Positions 11,924 through 22,591 of a stretch of 64,000 nt of DNA are shown here, one piece after another. Source of the stretch: Tenebrio molitor (lineage: Eukaryota > Arthropoda > Insecta > Coleoptera > Tenebrionidae). Below the pieces are notes generated by a model that was given only the letters and a program-made list of their open reading frames with translations, was not told the DNA's origin and did no database searches. The position numbers were made by a program, and so were the translations under genes. The number at the start of each line of letters is the position of its first letter. The stretch's first letter is position 1. The stretch covers positions 20,398,001-20,462,000 of the forward strand of contig NC_091049.1 of assembly GCF_963966145.1 (NCBI RefSeq), written 5' to 3'.

Positions 11924-12245
11924 GAAAACATATACACTATCATATAATTAGGATAAACATGTATAATCGTATCACTATAATAATATGTATATAAGTAATC
12001 TTAGTATCATAGTATCAAAGTGCAGACCATCCGTCAAAAGAAATTATCATACCATACAATTATAAATATGTGCATAATCGCATCATTATATGTATACAAA
12101 TAATCTTAATAGACCTTCAGTCAATACTAAACCCATATATATAACGAACAATTGTTAACTAATACAATCATTCTTGTACTCAAGTCACTGTAACGCTGTA
12201 AAAATAAATAATTTTTTCTTCTTCAAAAATCTCATAAACGTAATT
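11913..12245 (+). repeat. 3' long terminal repeat
   Basis: 333 bp, identical to 4243-4575 except T instead of C at 12010. Followed by the TGCA target duplication. Confidence 0.95.
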
Positions 12246-12506
12246 TGCATTGGTGGTACCTAATACGACTTTTTTAGGATACAACTAAATTATTTTTTAT
12301 AATTGCTTCCCGGTACAATTCTAGTTCTTGAAGTCTACTCCTTTTGAGTCCAGTGCTTGTCTCGTGCCCGGCTGTCCCACCCAATTTGGAATATCCATAT
12401 TGTTGTCCCATATTACAATATCGAAATTTTGAATTAATTAATTCATTCTAGGTGAACATTCCAATTTTAAGAAAAAACAAATTGCGAAAAAACTAGACGT
12501 GATAGC

Positions 12507-12650
12507 CAGGGATGGGCGTCGACGCGTCGACTTTATTTGTCGACATCGACAATACGTCATCAATGTCATCAATGTCATCAAATGTCATCAATGTCGACAA
12601 TGTCGATAAAACGTCGACACTGCGTCAACAATATCGACAATGTCGGAAAT
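12507..12650. repeat. hAT-like terminus with GTCGAC/TCAATG short repeats
   Basis: Starts CAGGGATGGGCGTCGACGCG, a form common at hAT element ends, and runs into imperfect short repeats of GTCGACAATGTC and ATCAATGTC. No hAT protein is adjacent. The spacer 12250-12506 shows nothing else I can name. Confidence 0.4.
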
Positions 12651-12664
12651 TGTAATAATGTTTA

Positions 12665-14347
12665 CGAGCCCTAACAACTAAATGTTGGGACAAGCATTTC
12701 ATTTTCATTAATGACTAATAAAAAACAACTTCAAATTTACCATTCACACAGTTTTTAGGGGGATTTAACAATGTATCTATATTACAGTTATAAATTGGAA
12801 TAAACATAATATTTCCGCGATATGTTATTACTTTAGATGAACTTGTATTTTTTTCGGTATAAAAAAGGTTGACAACTAATTGTTGGGACAAGCTTGTAAA
12901 AGAGTCAGTTAATTTTTTAAACGGAGTTGGCTTTGCAACAAATTACAACAACTGTCACCTAAACAGTCCATAGTTTTGTTTTTGGTAACTACGAGTACAA
13001 GTATCTGTCAAATTTACTGATATAAAAATGGTCCGAGGTGCAGCAACAAGCGAAGATGTGCGAAAAATAATTGTCAAACAATATTGCCAAGGCAACACCG
13101 TTCGTCAGGTTGCTGAATCTTTAAATATTGCAAAGTCAACTGTTTTCAATGTCCTAAAACACTATCGAGAAAACGGAGATGTTGTTGTTAAAGGTAAAAG
13201 TCCAGGCCGCCCTAGGCTAGTTTCATCAAGAAATCAACAATCGCTCATAAAGTTATGTAAAAAAGGGCGTCGAAATACGTTACGAGACATTACGGCACAG
13301 TGGAATGGAGAGTCAGGATTAAAACTATCTCGTGAATGTTGTAGACAATGGATACACAAATCTGGACTAAAATTTTATAAGGTACGGCATAAAGATTTTG
13401 TACATTTTCAATTTAAGAGTAATTTTTTAAAACATGAAGGCTAAAGAAAAACCACTTCTCACCAAAAAACAAAAGAAAAATAGATATGAATGGGCGAAAT
13501 CCAAACTATTAAAATTATTTAAACTATTTAAATTATTTTCAGTGACGAATCCAATTCGATGTTTGTGTGGGGAATTTTCGGAAACGAGTTATCAGGTCAA
13601 AAGATGAAGCTTTTCATGCAGACTGCATTAAACGCACCGTGAAATTTCCAAAAGGGGTGATGATTTGGGGATGTATGTCAGCAAAAGGCTTGGGCAACTT
13701 TGAGTTTATCGACGGGATTGTAAACGCTGAGAAATATCAAAAAATATTAACAAATAGTCTTCTTCCCAGTATCAATAAGCTGCATGCTGAGGAAAATTTT
13801 ATTTTCCAACAAGACGGAGCCTCTTGTCATACAGCCAAGTCAACACAAAAATGGCTCTCTGAGAAGGGGATCACAGTTTTGTCATGGCCTTCGAGTAGCC
13901 CAGACCTTAACATTATTGAAACACTCTGGCATAAGATGAAGCAGCAGTTACGAAATAACCCTCAGAGAACAATCCCAGATTTAAAGTCAAAATTAGCAGA
14001 CATGGACTAAATTTTCACCTGAGTTTTGCAAATCTTTAGCAGCAACCATGCCTGCCAGAATAGCAGCGGTTGTTAAGGCGAAAGGAGATGTAACACCATA
14101 TTAAACTGCGCATTATCGATTTTGTCCCAAGATATAGTTGTCAATAATTTTTCATGTTTTTTGTAATTTATTTAATTATAATTACTTTGTAAGCCTAATT
14201 ACCGACTTTTGTTAGATACAATGCATTGTTCAGTAATAAAACTTTCATATGCTTGTTAAACAATTTTTATAAATCTTACTGCTTCTATTAAATAATATCG
14301 CACGAAATATTAAATGGTGTGTCCCAACATTTAGTTGTTAGGGTTCG
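12665..14347 (+). mobile_element. Tc1-like transposon with IR/DR ends
   Basis: TA duplications (12663-12664, 14348-14349) flank inverted ends beginning CGAGCCCTAACAACTAAATG. Each end carries a second copy of the core about 200 bp inside: 12871-12894 on the left and 14121-14143 on the right. This is the inverted-repeat/direct-repeat plan of Sleeping Beauty-type Tc1 elements, where each end has two transposase sites. It encloses one transposase gene. Length 1683 bp. Confidence 0.85.
13028..14010 (+). pseudogene. Tc1-family DD34E transposase, degenerate
   Basis: The start ATG follows the left inner repeat. Residues 1-118 form the paired-like DNA-binding domain (VRQVAESLNIAKSTVFNVL, then a GRPR hook). 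A plausible 58-nt intron (13382-13439, AG|GTACGG to GAAG|GCT) rejoins the frame to KAKEKPLLTK. The next stretch is replaced by an AT-rich tandem expansion (about 13500-13545), and the frame shifts near 13580. The frame from 13567 carries the second Asp (FQQDGASCHTAKS) and the catalytic Glu (SSPDLNIIETLW), 34 residues apart in the usual DD34E way. The first Asp lies in the damaged segment. Inactive as it stands. Confidence 0.8.
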
Positions 14348-14517
14348 TATGTATGACTTCAATCTCACATGCACTGTCGTATATATGCCAACAGTTTATT
14401 GTACAACATTCACAATTATTTCAAATTCGAAATATCTATGAAAATATGACATTTCAGTTGGCAATCAATATTGTGATTTGGCCTAATAAATCTATTTTAG
14501 GTTATAATTGAATTGTA

Positions 14518-15495
14518 GGGGGAGTCCGGGACACTTGACCAGGGGGGAGACATGAGCCACCTCAAATCTTTTTCAAAGTTCGCGCAATCGGGGGATAGAT
14601 GACTCATAACGTGTATTAGCGCGCAATATACTTACTTACGTGGCAACAGTGCGTTCCACAGTGAAGTTTGGTTAGATTCGATGGAAACGTGCTTTGACGT
14701 CACCAAAGTGAAAATTTTTGTTTTCAGTGATTTGCTTGTCATTCATTGAAATTGCGAGGTATGTATATGGTGAATGTTTTAACTATTTCTTAATGCTATG
14801 TAGTTTCATGAAATATTAGCAATTTTGTCTAAAATGTTTAACTTTTTTTTGTATAATTCGATTCGAACAGTGGTTCAACTCTCCCGCAGGTGTGCACATG
14901 TGTCAACTTTTATAATCTGACTTCTTAAATTATATTCATTTGTTTTCAGACAAAAAAAATGCCTTTCAAATACAAACCAAAGGAAAAAGCTACGAGAAGA
15001 AACACTTTTACCAAGCAACAAATTGCCAATGCTTTAGAAGATGTTGAAAGGAATGTCATTGAGAAAGACTGCTATGAAGTATAGTATCGATAGAACTACA
15101 CTACGGCGGTACATGAAAGATTGAAGAAATTTGATGAAATGGGAAGTCAGTACAAGTCTACTAAGATATTCGCTACAGGAAGAGAAGTTATTGGCTGACT
15201 ATTTACTAGAATGCAGTAAAATGCATTATGGCTTAACCAAAGTATCAGCTATGAAGTTAGCGAGTGATTATGCTATAGTAAATGGCAGAAAGGTACCAGA
15301 AAGTTGGCACAAAAATAAATCTACTGGAAAGGATTGGTTTCGAGGATATCTTAAAAGAAATCCACAACTAAGCTTACGAACACCAGAAGCGACAAGCCTT
15401 TCAAGGGCCACAAGTTTTAATAGAAAGAATGTAAAAGACTTCTTCGACAATTTAAAAGAAGTAGAGAAAAATTTCATTTTGAGGCACAGAATATA
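14518..15495 (+). pseudogene. pogo-type transposase, copy 2, 5' part
   Basis: The element begins after TA (14516-14517) with GGGGGAGTCCGGGACAC. Coding starts at 14959 with MPFKYKPKEK. A psq-type helix (KTAMKYSIDRTTLRRYM) follows after a frame change near 15057, then the CENP-B-like region (SKMHYGLTKVSAMKLASDYA) in frame 15131-15490. The gene is cut at TA 15494-15495 by the long-inverted-repeat element and resumes at 24383 in phase. Further small frameshifts show it is old. Confidence 0.8.
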
Positions 15496-16171
15496 CAGGC
15501 TGATTCACGTAGCCCGTTAATTAGAAACTTTTTAATTTCCCAAAATCATATTAATATGAAAATTGGTAGTTGACTATAATCGACTACTCCAAGTTCAAAT
15601 GAAATATTTTCAAAATGGCGGCACTTCCGGAAATACCGGAAATCGATGCCATCTTTGTTTTTTTAAATAGAAAGGCCCCATCTTGACTTCACATTTCGAT
15701 TCTACCTTAACTTTTGAGTTTAGTACGTCTTTTTGTCAATACTTATCTTTCATCGTTTTTGACCTATGTCATCTTTTTTGCAGAAAAGTGAGGTTGCAGG
15801 GCTTCATTAAAAAATTTATAATTCCTGAACCATCAGAAATAAATAATTTATTTTTTCTTTACTGACTTGCCAAAGATTTGGCGGCTTTTTGCGCTATCAA
15901 CGAAATTTTTTTAATGTTTCATACGCCTACTGCAATTTTTTAAAATTGATAATCAAAAAATGTTGAAAACTTCATTTTTTTAAATGGCAACTACCGTTTC
16001 TGATACTAGATATAAATGTAAAATTAAATTTTAAGGCCACTTTTATTAACATTATGTATGCCTATTTGCAGCCGTTTAGGCGTAATTTCAATTTTTTGAA
16101 TAAAATATTCTTTTTTATAAGCAATTGTTTTATTTGAATTTTTATTCAAAAATACCATTGCAATAAATATT

Positions 16172-16294
16172 AAATAACAACAAAACAATAAAAAATACGC
16201 AAATTAACAAAAAAATATTTTAATATAAATGATTTAATTGAAAATATTTTTTTGTTAATTTGCTTATTTTTTATTATTTCGTTGTTATCTATGT
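16172..16294. repeat. AT-rich hairpin repeat
   Basis: Two arms, 16172-16228 and about 16238-16294, are imperfect complements (AACAACAAAACAATAAAAAA against TTTTTTATTATTTCGTTGTT). It lies just inside the left long arm, beside the Harbinger element. Confidence 0.5.
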
Positions 16295-16742
16295 AGCTTT
16301 CCTTTTACACCAAATCTCAGTTATTCTCAACTCAGTTGACTGTCATTCGCTTTTAAACTCGTTCCTTTTACATTTCTCAAATGAAGTGATCTGAGTTTTT
16401 TTACCTCCCCCCTTGCCGCTGATGCACTACCTAAGCGCCAGCATCAGATAAGTGAGAAAAACTCACTTCGGAAGTGGGGGGTTAAAAATGCATGTTGACA
16501 GCATTTCGGCGCCAAGTAAACGCGAGGTTATGTGCAATCGTGCAACGTGCAAAAGTATTAAATAATTTTAATTTAACGTTGATTTAAGATTTAACAATGT
16601 CTTATAAAATTGAAATGATGAGGGAGACGTTTTATTACGTGATGCAGGTTTGTGTTAAAACTTATTTTACGTTGCAATCTCTTATATATATTGTTTGAAT
16701 TTAGAAACAAATGCAGAAATTTGGATTGCCAATAACATCATA

Positions 16743-17594
16743 ATGTTTAATGGGGCAAATCAGCCAGTCTTAAGACAAGACGATGCGAATGCAGGTGACA
16801 TCTTAACGTTCACCGAAACTGAAGAAACGTTTAGGGCAGTCAATACTAGAACTGTTTCAACAGTGGAGACGCAAGAAGTAGATACAGTGCCATTGACACC
16901 GATAGTGGAGAACCAAGAAGAAAATCAGAAACAAACCGAAGAGAAGCGGCAGTGGGCGTTTGATGAAACTAAAGCCCTTATTGCTGCAGTTGATGCACAT
17001 TATGAAGACATGCACCATGTCAAAAAAAGGAAGACATTTTGGGGCATAATTGCACAGCAGTTACAAAGTCAAAAGATAAATTTTTCTGAAGAGAGTTGCA
17101 AAAAGAAATGGGCGAATTTATTAAGAACATACAAGGCCATTAAGGACTGCAAAAAAAAAACAGGGCGTGGAGCTGGTGCCAGATTTCTTTTTTATGAAGA
17201 CATTGACAATATTGTAGGTAATTCTCCTACAAATGCCAGCCCTCATTCTGTAAACATTAGCTGCGAGATTGGTCAGGAAGGTGCCACGGCGTCTGCCTCA
17301 GAAGCTTCTTCATCTTCATCAACCAACTTCATTTCAGAAAGTTGTACTTCGCAACTTGGTCGCCAGAAGCGTCTTTCGCCCAATGCTTCTTACATACAGT
17401 TTAAGAAACGATTTTATGAAACGAAACAGAAATATATGCAAGAAAAGCAGGACGGACTGAAAAGACTCATGGAAAGTCAGATAGAAATCCAAAGAAAAAA
17501 AGTGAACTTATTGGAAGAAAAAAATGAAATTGAAAGAAGAAAGGTGGCAGCACTAGAAGTCTTAGTTAGGGAACATAATAAGCAAAATACATAG
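16743..17594 (+). CDS. Myb/SANT-like DNA-binding protein of a Harbinger transposon
   Basis: Open for about 283 codons from the first in-frame ATG; the frame is open upstream to about 16695, so a 5' exon is possible. Residues about 60-150 hold a trihelix/Myb-SANT domain (WAFDETKALIAAVDAHY, then CKKKWANLLRTYKAIKD). A Ser-rich linker and a basic coiled-coil end (VNLLEEKNEIERRKVAAL) follow. In Harbinger elements this second protein binds DNA and the transposase and carries it to the nucleus. It faces the transposase gene tail to tail, 184 bp apart, as expected. No break is seen in this frame. Confidence 0.75.
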   Translation: MFNGANQPVLRQDDANAGDILTFTETEETFRAVNTRTVSTVETQEVDTVPLTPIVENQEENQKQTEEKRQWAFDETKALIAAVDAHYEDMHHVKKRKTFWGIIAQQLQSQKINFSEESCKKKWANLLRTYKAIKDCKKKTGRGAGARFLFYEDIDNIVGNSPTNASPHSVNISCEIGQEGATASASEASSSSSTNFISESCTSQLGRQKRLSPNASYIQFKKRFYETKQKYMQEKQDGLKRLMESQIEIQRKKVNLLEEKNEIERRKVAALEVLVREHNKQNT

Positions 17595-17624
17595 AAGTAA
17601 AAGTTTATTTGTTGTTTTTTTAGT

Positions 17625-17690
17625 AAAATGTTCACATAATGTATCATATTTTATATTAAAATGTTCACATAATGGATCATATTTTATATT
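17625..17690. repeat. 33-bp tandem duplication between the convergent Harbinger genes
   Basis: Two units (17625-17657, 17658-17690) of AAAATGTTCACATAATG... differ at one base. They lie in the shared 3' region of the two convergent genes. Confidence 0.85.
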
Positions 17691-17778
17691 AAAATCCCTT
17701 TTTGTGCTGCTATGACTGAGAGTGACATTTTACACTTGACTATTGTTAGCTTGGGTATGCAAATACTTAAATTAAATT

Positions 17779-19021
17779 TTAAGGAAACATTTCTCGAAAT
17801 ATCTGATCGCGTTTGGTGGTTCTAAACTCAATGCCACTAACGTTTTGTACATATTCGTCCGTATAGTCGTCAGCGCTGTCGTCTTCATTTTCCCACTCTA
17901 TTTCATCATCAAAATCGATACATATGTTATACAATACAGTGGCTGCTATTATACACCTTACAATAAAAGCAATGTTATTGTTTTCAAAACATCTCAACCT
18001 TCTGAATCTTGATTTCAGTAAACCAAATGCATTTTCTATTATTATTCTAGATGATGAATGCCGAAAATTAAAAATGTTTTGCTGCCTACTTAGATTACCA
18101 TTATCTTTAAATGGGGGCACTAACCATTCCAGGCATGGATATGCGGAATCCCCTAATAAAAAATCATTGCCAAAAAATCCATTAAGTCCTTTTTGGTATA
18201 ATGCTGATTTTTTCAATAATCTCGAGTCATGGATTGATCCTGCCTCTCCCACAAAAATGTCACGAAATCTTTTATTATGGTCGCACACAGCTTGCATTAA
18301 TATACTGAAATCTCCTTTTCTGTTGCAGTAAACATGATCGGAATTTGGTTTTTTGATTTTAATATGTGTTCCAACGATGGCTCCTACAATTCCTGTGATA
18401 CCTTGAAAATTTTTGAATCCATTTTTTATGATTTTGCGGTCATTCTGATTGGGCCAGTAAATGTACTTTGGTGCTTCGCGCATCAAGTAAGACACAATTG
18501 TTGAAATGACTCGGTGGGCACTACTCTTGCTAACATTAAATCGGTCAGCCACTTCTCGAAATGTGTTGGTATTCGCAAGGTACCAGACTGTCATATAAAC
18601 GGCTCGTCTTGAGGAAATTTTTTCTCTTCCAAATGAGTGCTTAGGTAAAACGTTGTCACCTTTTACTTTCCCTGTATTAAAATATATCTTTCACAAAATG
18701 AACGTGACGGGACTGACAGGTTGTTATACCTATAATAGACTCACATGTTGTGCGGCTCAAACTAAAATTTTCCTTAAATTCATGATCATCATAATCTTCA
18801 ATTGACTGCAAATAATTTTCGATTCTATGCAACTTTCTTCGAGGTTGATAATCAGTAGAACTATCACTCTCGCTTGAACTCGAGGAAGTATGGTGATAAC
18901 CAAAATTATACAAATCAGAGTCTGAAGACTCTGCATCATCTCTATTTGTATCAGCATCAACTAAATGCTAAAAAGAATGAAGGTCTCACTTTTGTAGTAA
19001 TTAATATCATTGACGTACCAT
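17779..19021 (-). CDS. PIF/Harbinger transposase, three exons, first catalytic Asp replaced
   Basis: Proposed exons: ATG alone (19021-19019), 18967-18730 and 18671-17779. The introns are 51 nt (GTACGT...TTTTAG) and 58 nt (GTATAA...AATACAG). Together they give one open frame of 377 codons plus stop. The N-terminus is Ser/Asp-rich; the middle has a helix-turn-helix (FREVADRFNVSKSSAHRVIS). The DDE_4 domain keeps LLGDSAYP (second Asp) and IIENAFGLLKSRF (Glu). Where Harbinger enzymes have the first Asp (GAIDGTH), this one reads GAIVGTH, with codon GTT at 18375-18373. The protein may be complete but catalytically dead. The single-codon first exon is inference. Confidence 0.75.
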
Positions 19022-19289
19022 AAAAATTGTATTGTATGATGCCATATTTCCCTTATTTTAGTTAGGTATAAATCTGAAAGTATTTGGTAAACCGGCCGTC
19101 AACTTCTGACATTTATTTTTGAGGTTAACTTATAGGAGATACCATTAACCATTTGTCCCCTACCGCCCGATTCGATTACCGCTCAATTAGACGTTCCTTT
19201 TATGCCATTAAAGTGAAGTGAGTTCAAGTGAGTTGAGATTCTCAGATCAGTTAAGAGTATCTCAGCTCACATGTATAAGGTACTATATC

Positions 19290-19740
19290 TATATAGCAAG
19301 TTGACTTGCCTTGTTGAAATTATGATTTAGACCGTTTTTCTCAGCCAACTGATAAGCTAAAGATCTAAGTTCCTTTTTAGTAAAACCATAGAAACGTGTT
19401 TCCATCTCCTCAATATGCTGAACGATTTCCATTTCTAAAAACAGGTCGGATAGAGCCTAATAGTTTTATTTCGTTTTTTGCATCTTTATTTTTATCCAAA
19501 ACTCTTCTTTTTAGAGTGTTTCGCGGGATATTATATAATTTACTTGCAGTTTGGAAGGGCATATTCCCTTCTTTAACGGCTTTAATAGCCTCTGCCATGG
19601 CCTCACTCTCCCATGATGCCTGACTTGACTTTCTTTCATACTTCCTTGGCATTTTCTGTAACAAAATTAAATTTACACAGTAGAAGGCGAATGGGTAAAG
19701 TGGCCACTGGTGGCCACTTTGCCCCAGATAGTACCTTTAA
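19290..19740 (-). pseudogene. pogo-type transposase, copy on the - strand (N-terminal fragment)
   Basis: The frame from 19651 (MPRKYERKSSQASWESEA) encodes a psq helix-turn-helix (TASKLYNIPRNTLKRRVL). After a frame change near 19425 it continues with a CENP-B-like piece (FYGFTKKELRSLAYQLAEKN) to about 19300, where it stops at the Harbinger edge. The GTGGCCAC-rich stretch at 19700-19730 resembles a pogo-type terminal region. No DDE domain remains. Confidence 0.7.
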
Positions 19741-20009
19741 GATAAATGCCGTAACCTACGATATATCCTTTTTATAATCATTGACTATACTACATGGATA
19801 CTTACCTGACAACATATACTAACACTCAGAAACAAAATTTATAACTTTTTAAAATCTTACACAACACTAAACACCTAACAAAGACAATTGCAATATAACA
19901 TCGTACTTACACAAATGTGCAAAATTGAAAAAAGTAGCTGACAGATTTCTGTTCTATGCTTTTAATTGGTCGCCAACTTCACTGTAGTGCATGTTACACT
20001 AATTCTGTG

Positions 20010-21425
20010 GTTATGCCGAAAGATGGCAGTAGTAGTTGTGAAAAAACAAGGCCATCTGAATCAAAAAGCTACGCTTATAAGGCCGTTTCAATGTACATAA
20101 TAATTGTTTCTGCAGAGTGGCCATAAAACAAAAGAAGACAGAACCTTATTGCGCGCCCTCGGTGGCCTATCAACGAATCAAAGCTACAATATTGGCGGCA
20201 ATTTAAAATATTACCCTTCTATTTTACATGAAATGGTAAAAGCGTGTTTCATTTGTGGGGCAAAAGATGTTCGCTTATTTGAAATTCGCAGCAATATGAA
20301 ACAAAGACAAAAATGGTTCGAAGCTTTTGAAACATTTTGCGGTAAACAAATTTATGGAGACAATGATAAGCACAACCTTTTAATTTGTATTTGTAATATA
20401 AAAGACTACAAAAATTACGGATTACTCAGAAATTTGTGAGCAGCATTTTCAACAAGTCTCTATAATTACATTACAACCCCCAAAAGACGACGCTTATGTA
20501 AAGATGCTGTTCCTTGTCCTTCTATTTTTGTAAGTATCTATAATTAAAAAAGACTTGTGGTGTTTATTGCTACATGAAATATACATAGAAGCGAAGTCAA
20601 CCACGACATATGAGAAAACAAAATGAGCTTCCTCTTTTCATTTTTCGATTAATTACTTATTACTTTTCAAAGTCCTAATCAGGAACCTCCAGGTATTAAT
20701 TACTATCATCTTATTAGTGTTTTTGTTTTTTAGGCTTTTCCCACTGAAACTCCAGTTGAAATTCCTGTACCCCAAAATCCTGTAGAGTCTTTCATCAATC
20801 CAACTGTTCCAATGACATCCAAATCAATTCAAGTAAATAGTATTTCTGGGCAGTATATTCCACCAAATGGTTGAGATAATGGGCCCTCATTTGCTAGAAA
20901 ATCCAATACTTTCATCTTGTCTGGTACATAAAAATCAGATCTGCGAGCTGATAATAACTGCAACGCTGAAACCAGTTTTAGATAATACATATTTGTCAAG
21001 AAAAAACAGATTTATTAAAGAAGAAATGTGCAATCCAGAACAAACTCCTTTGCAGAAAAATGTTAAAGTTATAAATTGTTCTAACCTACCTTGTGTTATG
21101 ATTTCATGGTTTTTTGCAATTCTAATTTATTAGTATTTTGCTAGCCCAGAATGTGTCCAAAAAAAGCTCGGATCTTAGATATTTTATTGCATTCATGTTT
21201 TAATTGACGTTTTAAGCACTTAACCTCAAAGAAAAAGTGGAAAAAGTCTCAATCAATTGCGTTCGAAATCGGTAGATGGAGCGCAAAAAGGTTCTGCCGC
21301 CCGAAATGTCACAGAAACAAAGTTTATATGGAAAAATCGAAAATTGAAACGGCCTTATAAGCGTAGCTTTTTGATTCAGATGGCCTTGTTGATGGACATC
21401 TACTAGCGACATCTCCTCAACAAAC
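20010..21425 (+). mobile_element. THAP-encoding element with inverted ends
   Basis: 20046-20092 (CAAGGCCATCTGAATCAAAA onward) is the near-exact inverted match of 21344-21391. Weaker similarity extends about 30 bp further out on both sides. Inside is a THAP-domain gene remnant. THAP domains are the DNA-binding part of P-type transposases, so this is probably a P-like internal-deletion derivative, but no 8-bp target duplication was found. Confidence 0.55.
20232..20875 (+). pseudogene. THAP zinc-finger protein fragment (P-element-like)
   Basis: Starts MVKACFICGAKD. The C2CH pattern continues with a Trp (KQRQKWFEAFE) and, after a frame change near 20395, ICEQHF. A further shift near 20480 leads to RRRLCKDAVPCPSIF, the AVP-type end of a THAP domain. 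A second exon-like piece starts near 20733 (TPVEIPVPQNPVES) and ends by 20875. At least two frameshifts make it a pseudogene. An 88-codon frame at 20867-21133 may be further decayed transposase. Confidence 0.6.
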
Positions 21426-22591
21426 AACCAAACTACAAATGAATTTGACATTAACGTCAATTAATTAACGTCAAGGTCAATGGCCTCATTTTTATGTTAT
21501 TACTGGTTATTACTGTTATCAGCCCATTAAAAAAAAACAGGAAGACGAAAATGTTGGGTTTAATTTAACTAGATGACAACACCCCTGACAACACAAACAA
21601 AACACATTTTTAAAGGTAAGAGCACTATTTATAACTTCAAAACTTTTCAGCTCTAGTTTACTGTTCAAGCTTAGTCTTCAAAGATTCCGTTTATTCTACA
21701 CAAATATTACTAAGGATTGGTTTCGCAGCCGTTTTAATAATAACATTGCATACTGCAGCTTTGTGGTCTGCACAGGAAAATGCTGAATTTTGAAGGAGGT
21801 GATCATACAGCAAGTCATGCAAATGAATACATGGTTTCTCATATTGTAGAAATGGTACCTAACAGTTTTTGTACTATATTTGCAATTCTCAATAATGCCT
21901 ACAAATGAATCACTGGAATACAGCAATTGACTCCGATTTTGAAGGGCTATTAATCTTAATAAAGATCCTAGTATGATGGTGGATAAAAGTGACATAAAAG
22001 ATCACTTCGAGAAATATGTATTGTATATGTATTGATTTTCAGGGAAGAAGCAGGTTCATTTTCATCTGGGAACTGGGTCAGGATATGAATTCGTACAAAC
22101 AACAACAGGGTTCTAAAATAACTAAAGAAAACATTTTGCATGTTGAATATTTTGGATCTGAATTCTTACAAATAGGAATGTGACAGCATCTTTAGTGAGT
22201 GTCACTTTTTTTGAAGATGATCTGTAATTTTGTTGAGATCTATAATACCATTTAATAAACTACCTACCTTCTATAAGAAATTTTATTATTCAAAAAATAC
22301 TACAAGATCTTTTAAGAGACTTTAACCATTTGTTTCTCTGATCGGGATCGCTTGGAAATTGGAAAAAAGGCTTCAAATTTCCACAAATAAAACACTTTCT
22401 GCCCATTTTGTTAAAAAAACAACTAAACAGTCCCAAATTTATTTAAACTTTAGAATGAATAAGTTGTCAACTTAACGGAAGATGGCGACACATGATGCAC
22501 GTTTCATGGACTACTTTGCGGGAACAAATTTTTGCTAAATTGAGACGGCCATATAGAAGCGAAGCGAATATGAATGAAGTTGGTCATGTTC
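21426..22591. other. Repeat-derived spacer
   Basis: No recognised gene. Part of 21590-22140 has short open segments that could be decayed P-like transposase, but no motif is clear enough. Around 22475-22560 a GATGGCG... and GACGGCCATA stretch echoes the ends of the THAP element. Confidence 0.35.

Larger units (their letters stand above)
4243..12245 (+). mobile_element. Errantivirus (env-bearing Ty3/gypsy LTR element), full length
   Basis: The element has two 333-bp LTRs, a tRNA-type primer site, gag, pol and env in order, and a purine tract. It is flanked by TGCA on both sides (4239-4242 and 12246-12249). LTRs starting AGTTA and ending AATT, and an F-like env with a KR cleavage site, are hallmarks of insect errantiviruses. 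The LTRs differ by one base (4340 C, 12010 T), so the insertion is young. The copy is nevertheless damaged: a stop inside pol, a frameshift inside env and a likely early stop in the env tail. Confidence 0.95.
16295..19289. mobile_element. Harbinger transposon (approximate limits)
   Basis: Contains the convergent Myb-like and transposase genes. Weak inverted similarity between about 16300-16390 and about 19200-19290 (both contain variants of CTCAACTCA and CTCAGATC) suggests long diverged ends. I could not find a clean 3-bp target duplication, so the limits are uncertain by tens of bases. Confidence 0.5.

Noticed and set aside
12540..12640. Regularly spaced GTCGAC/ATCAATGTC repeats as a CRISPR-like array
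   Set aside because: Units are short, irregular and without unique spacers; CRISPR is not expected in an animal genome and the stretch begins with a hAT-like end.
17924..18331. 135-codon + strand frame
   Set aside because: Antisense shadow of the Harbinger transposase exon.
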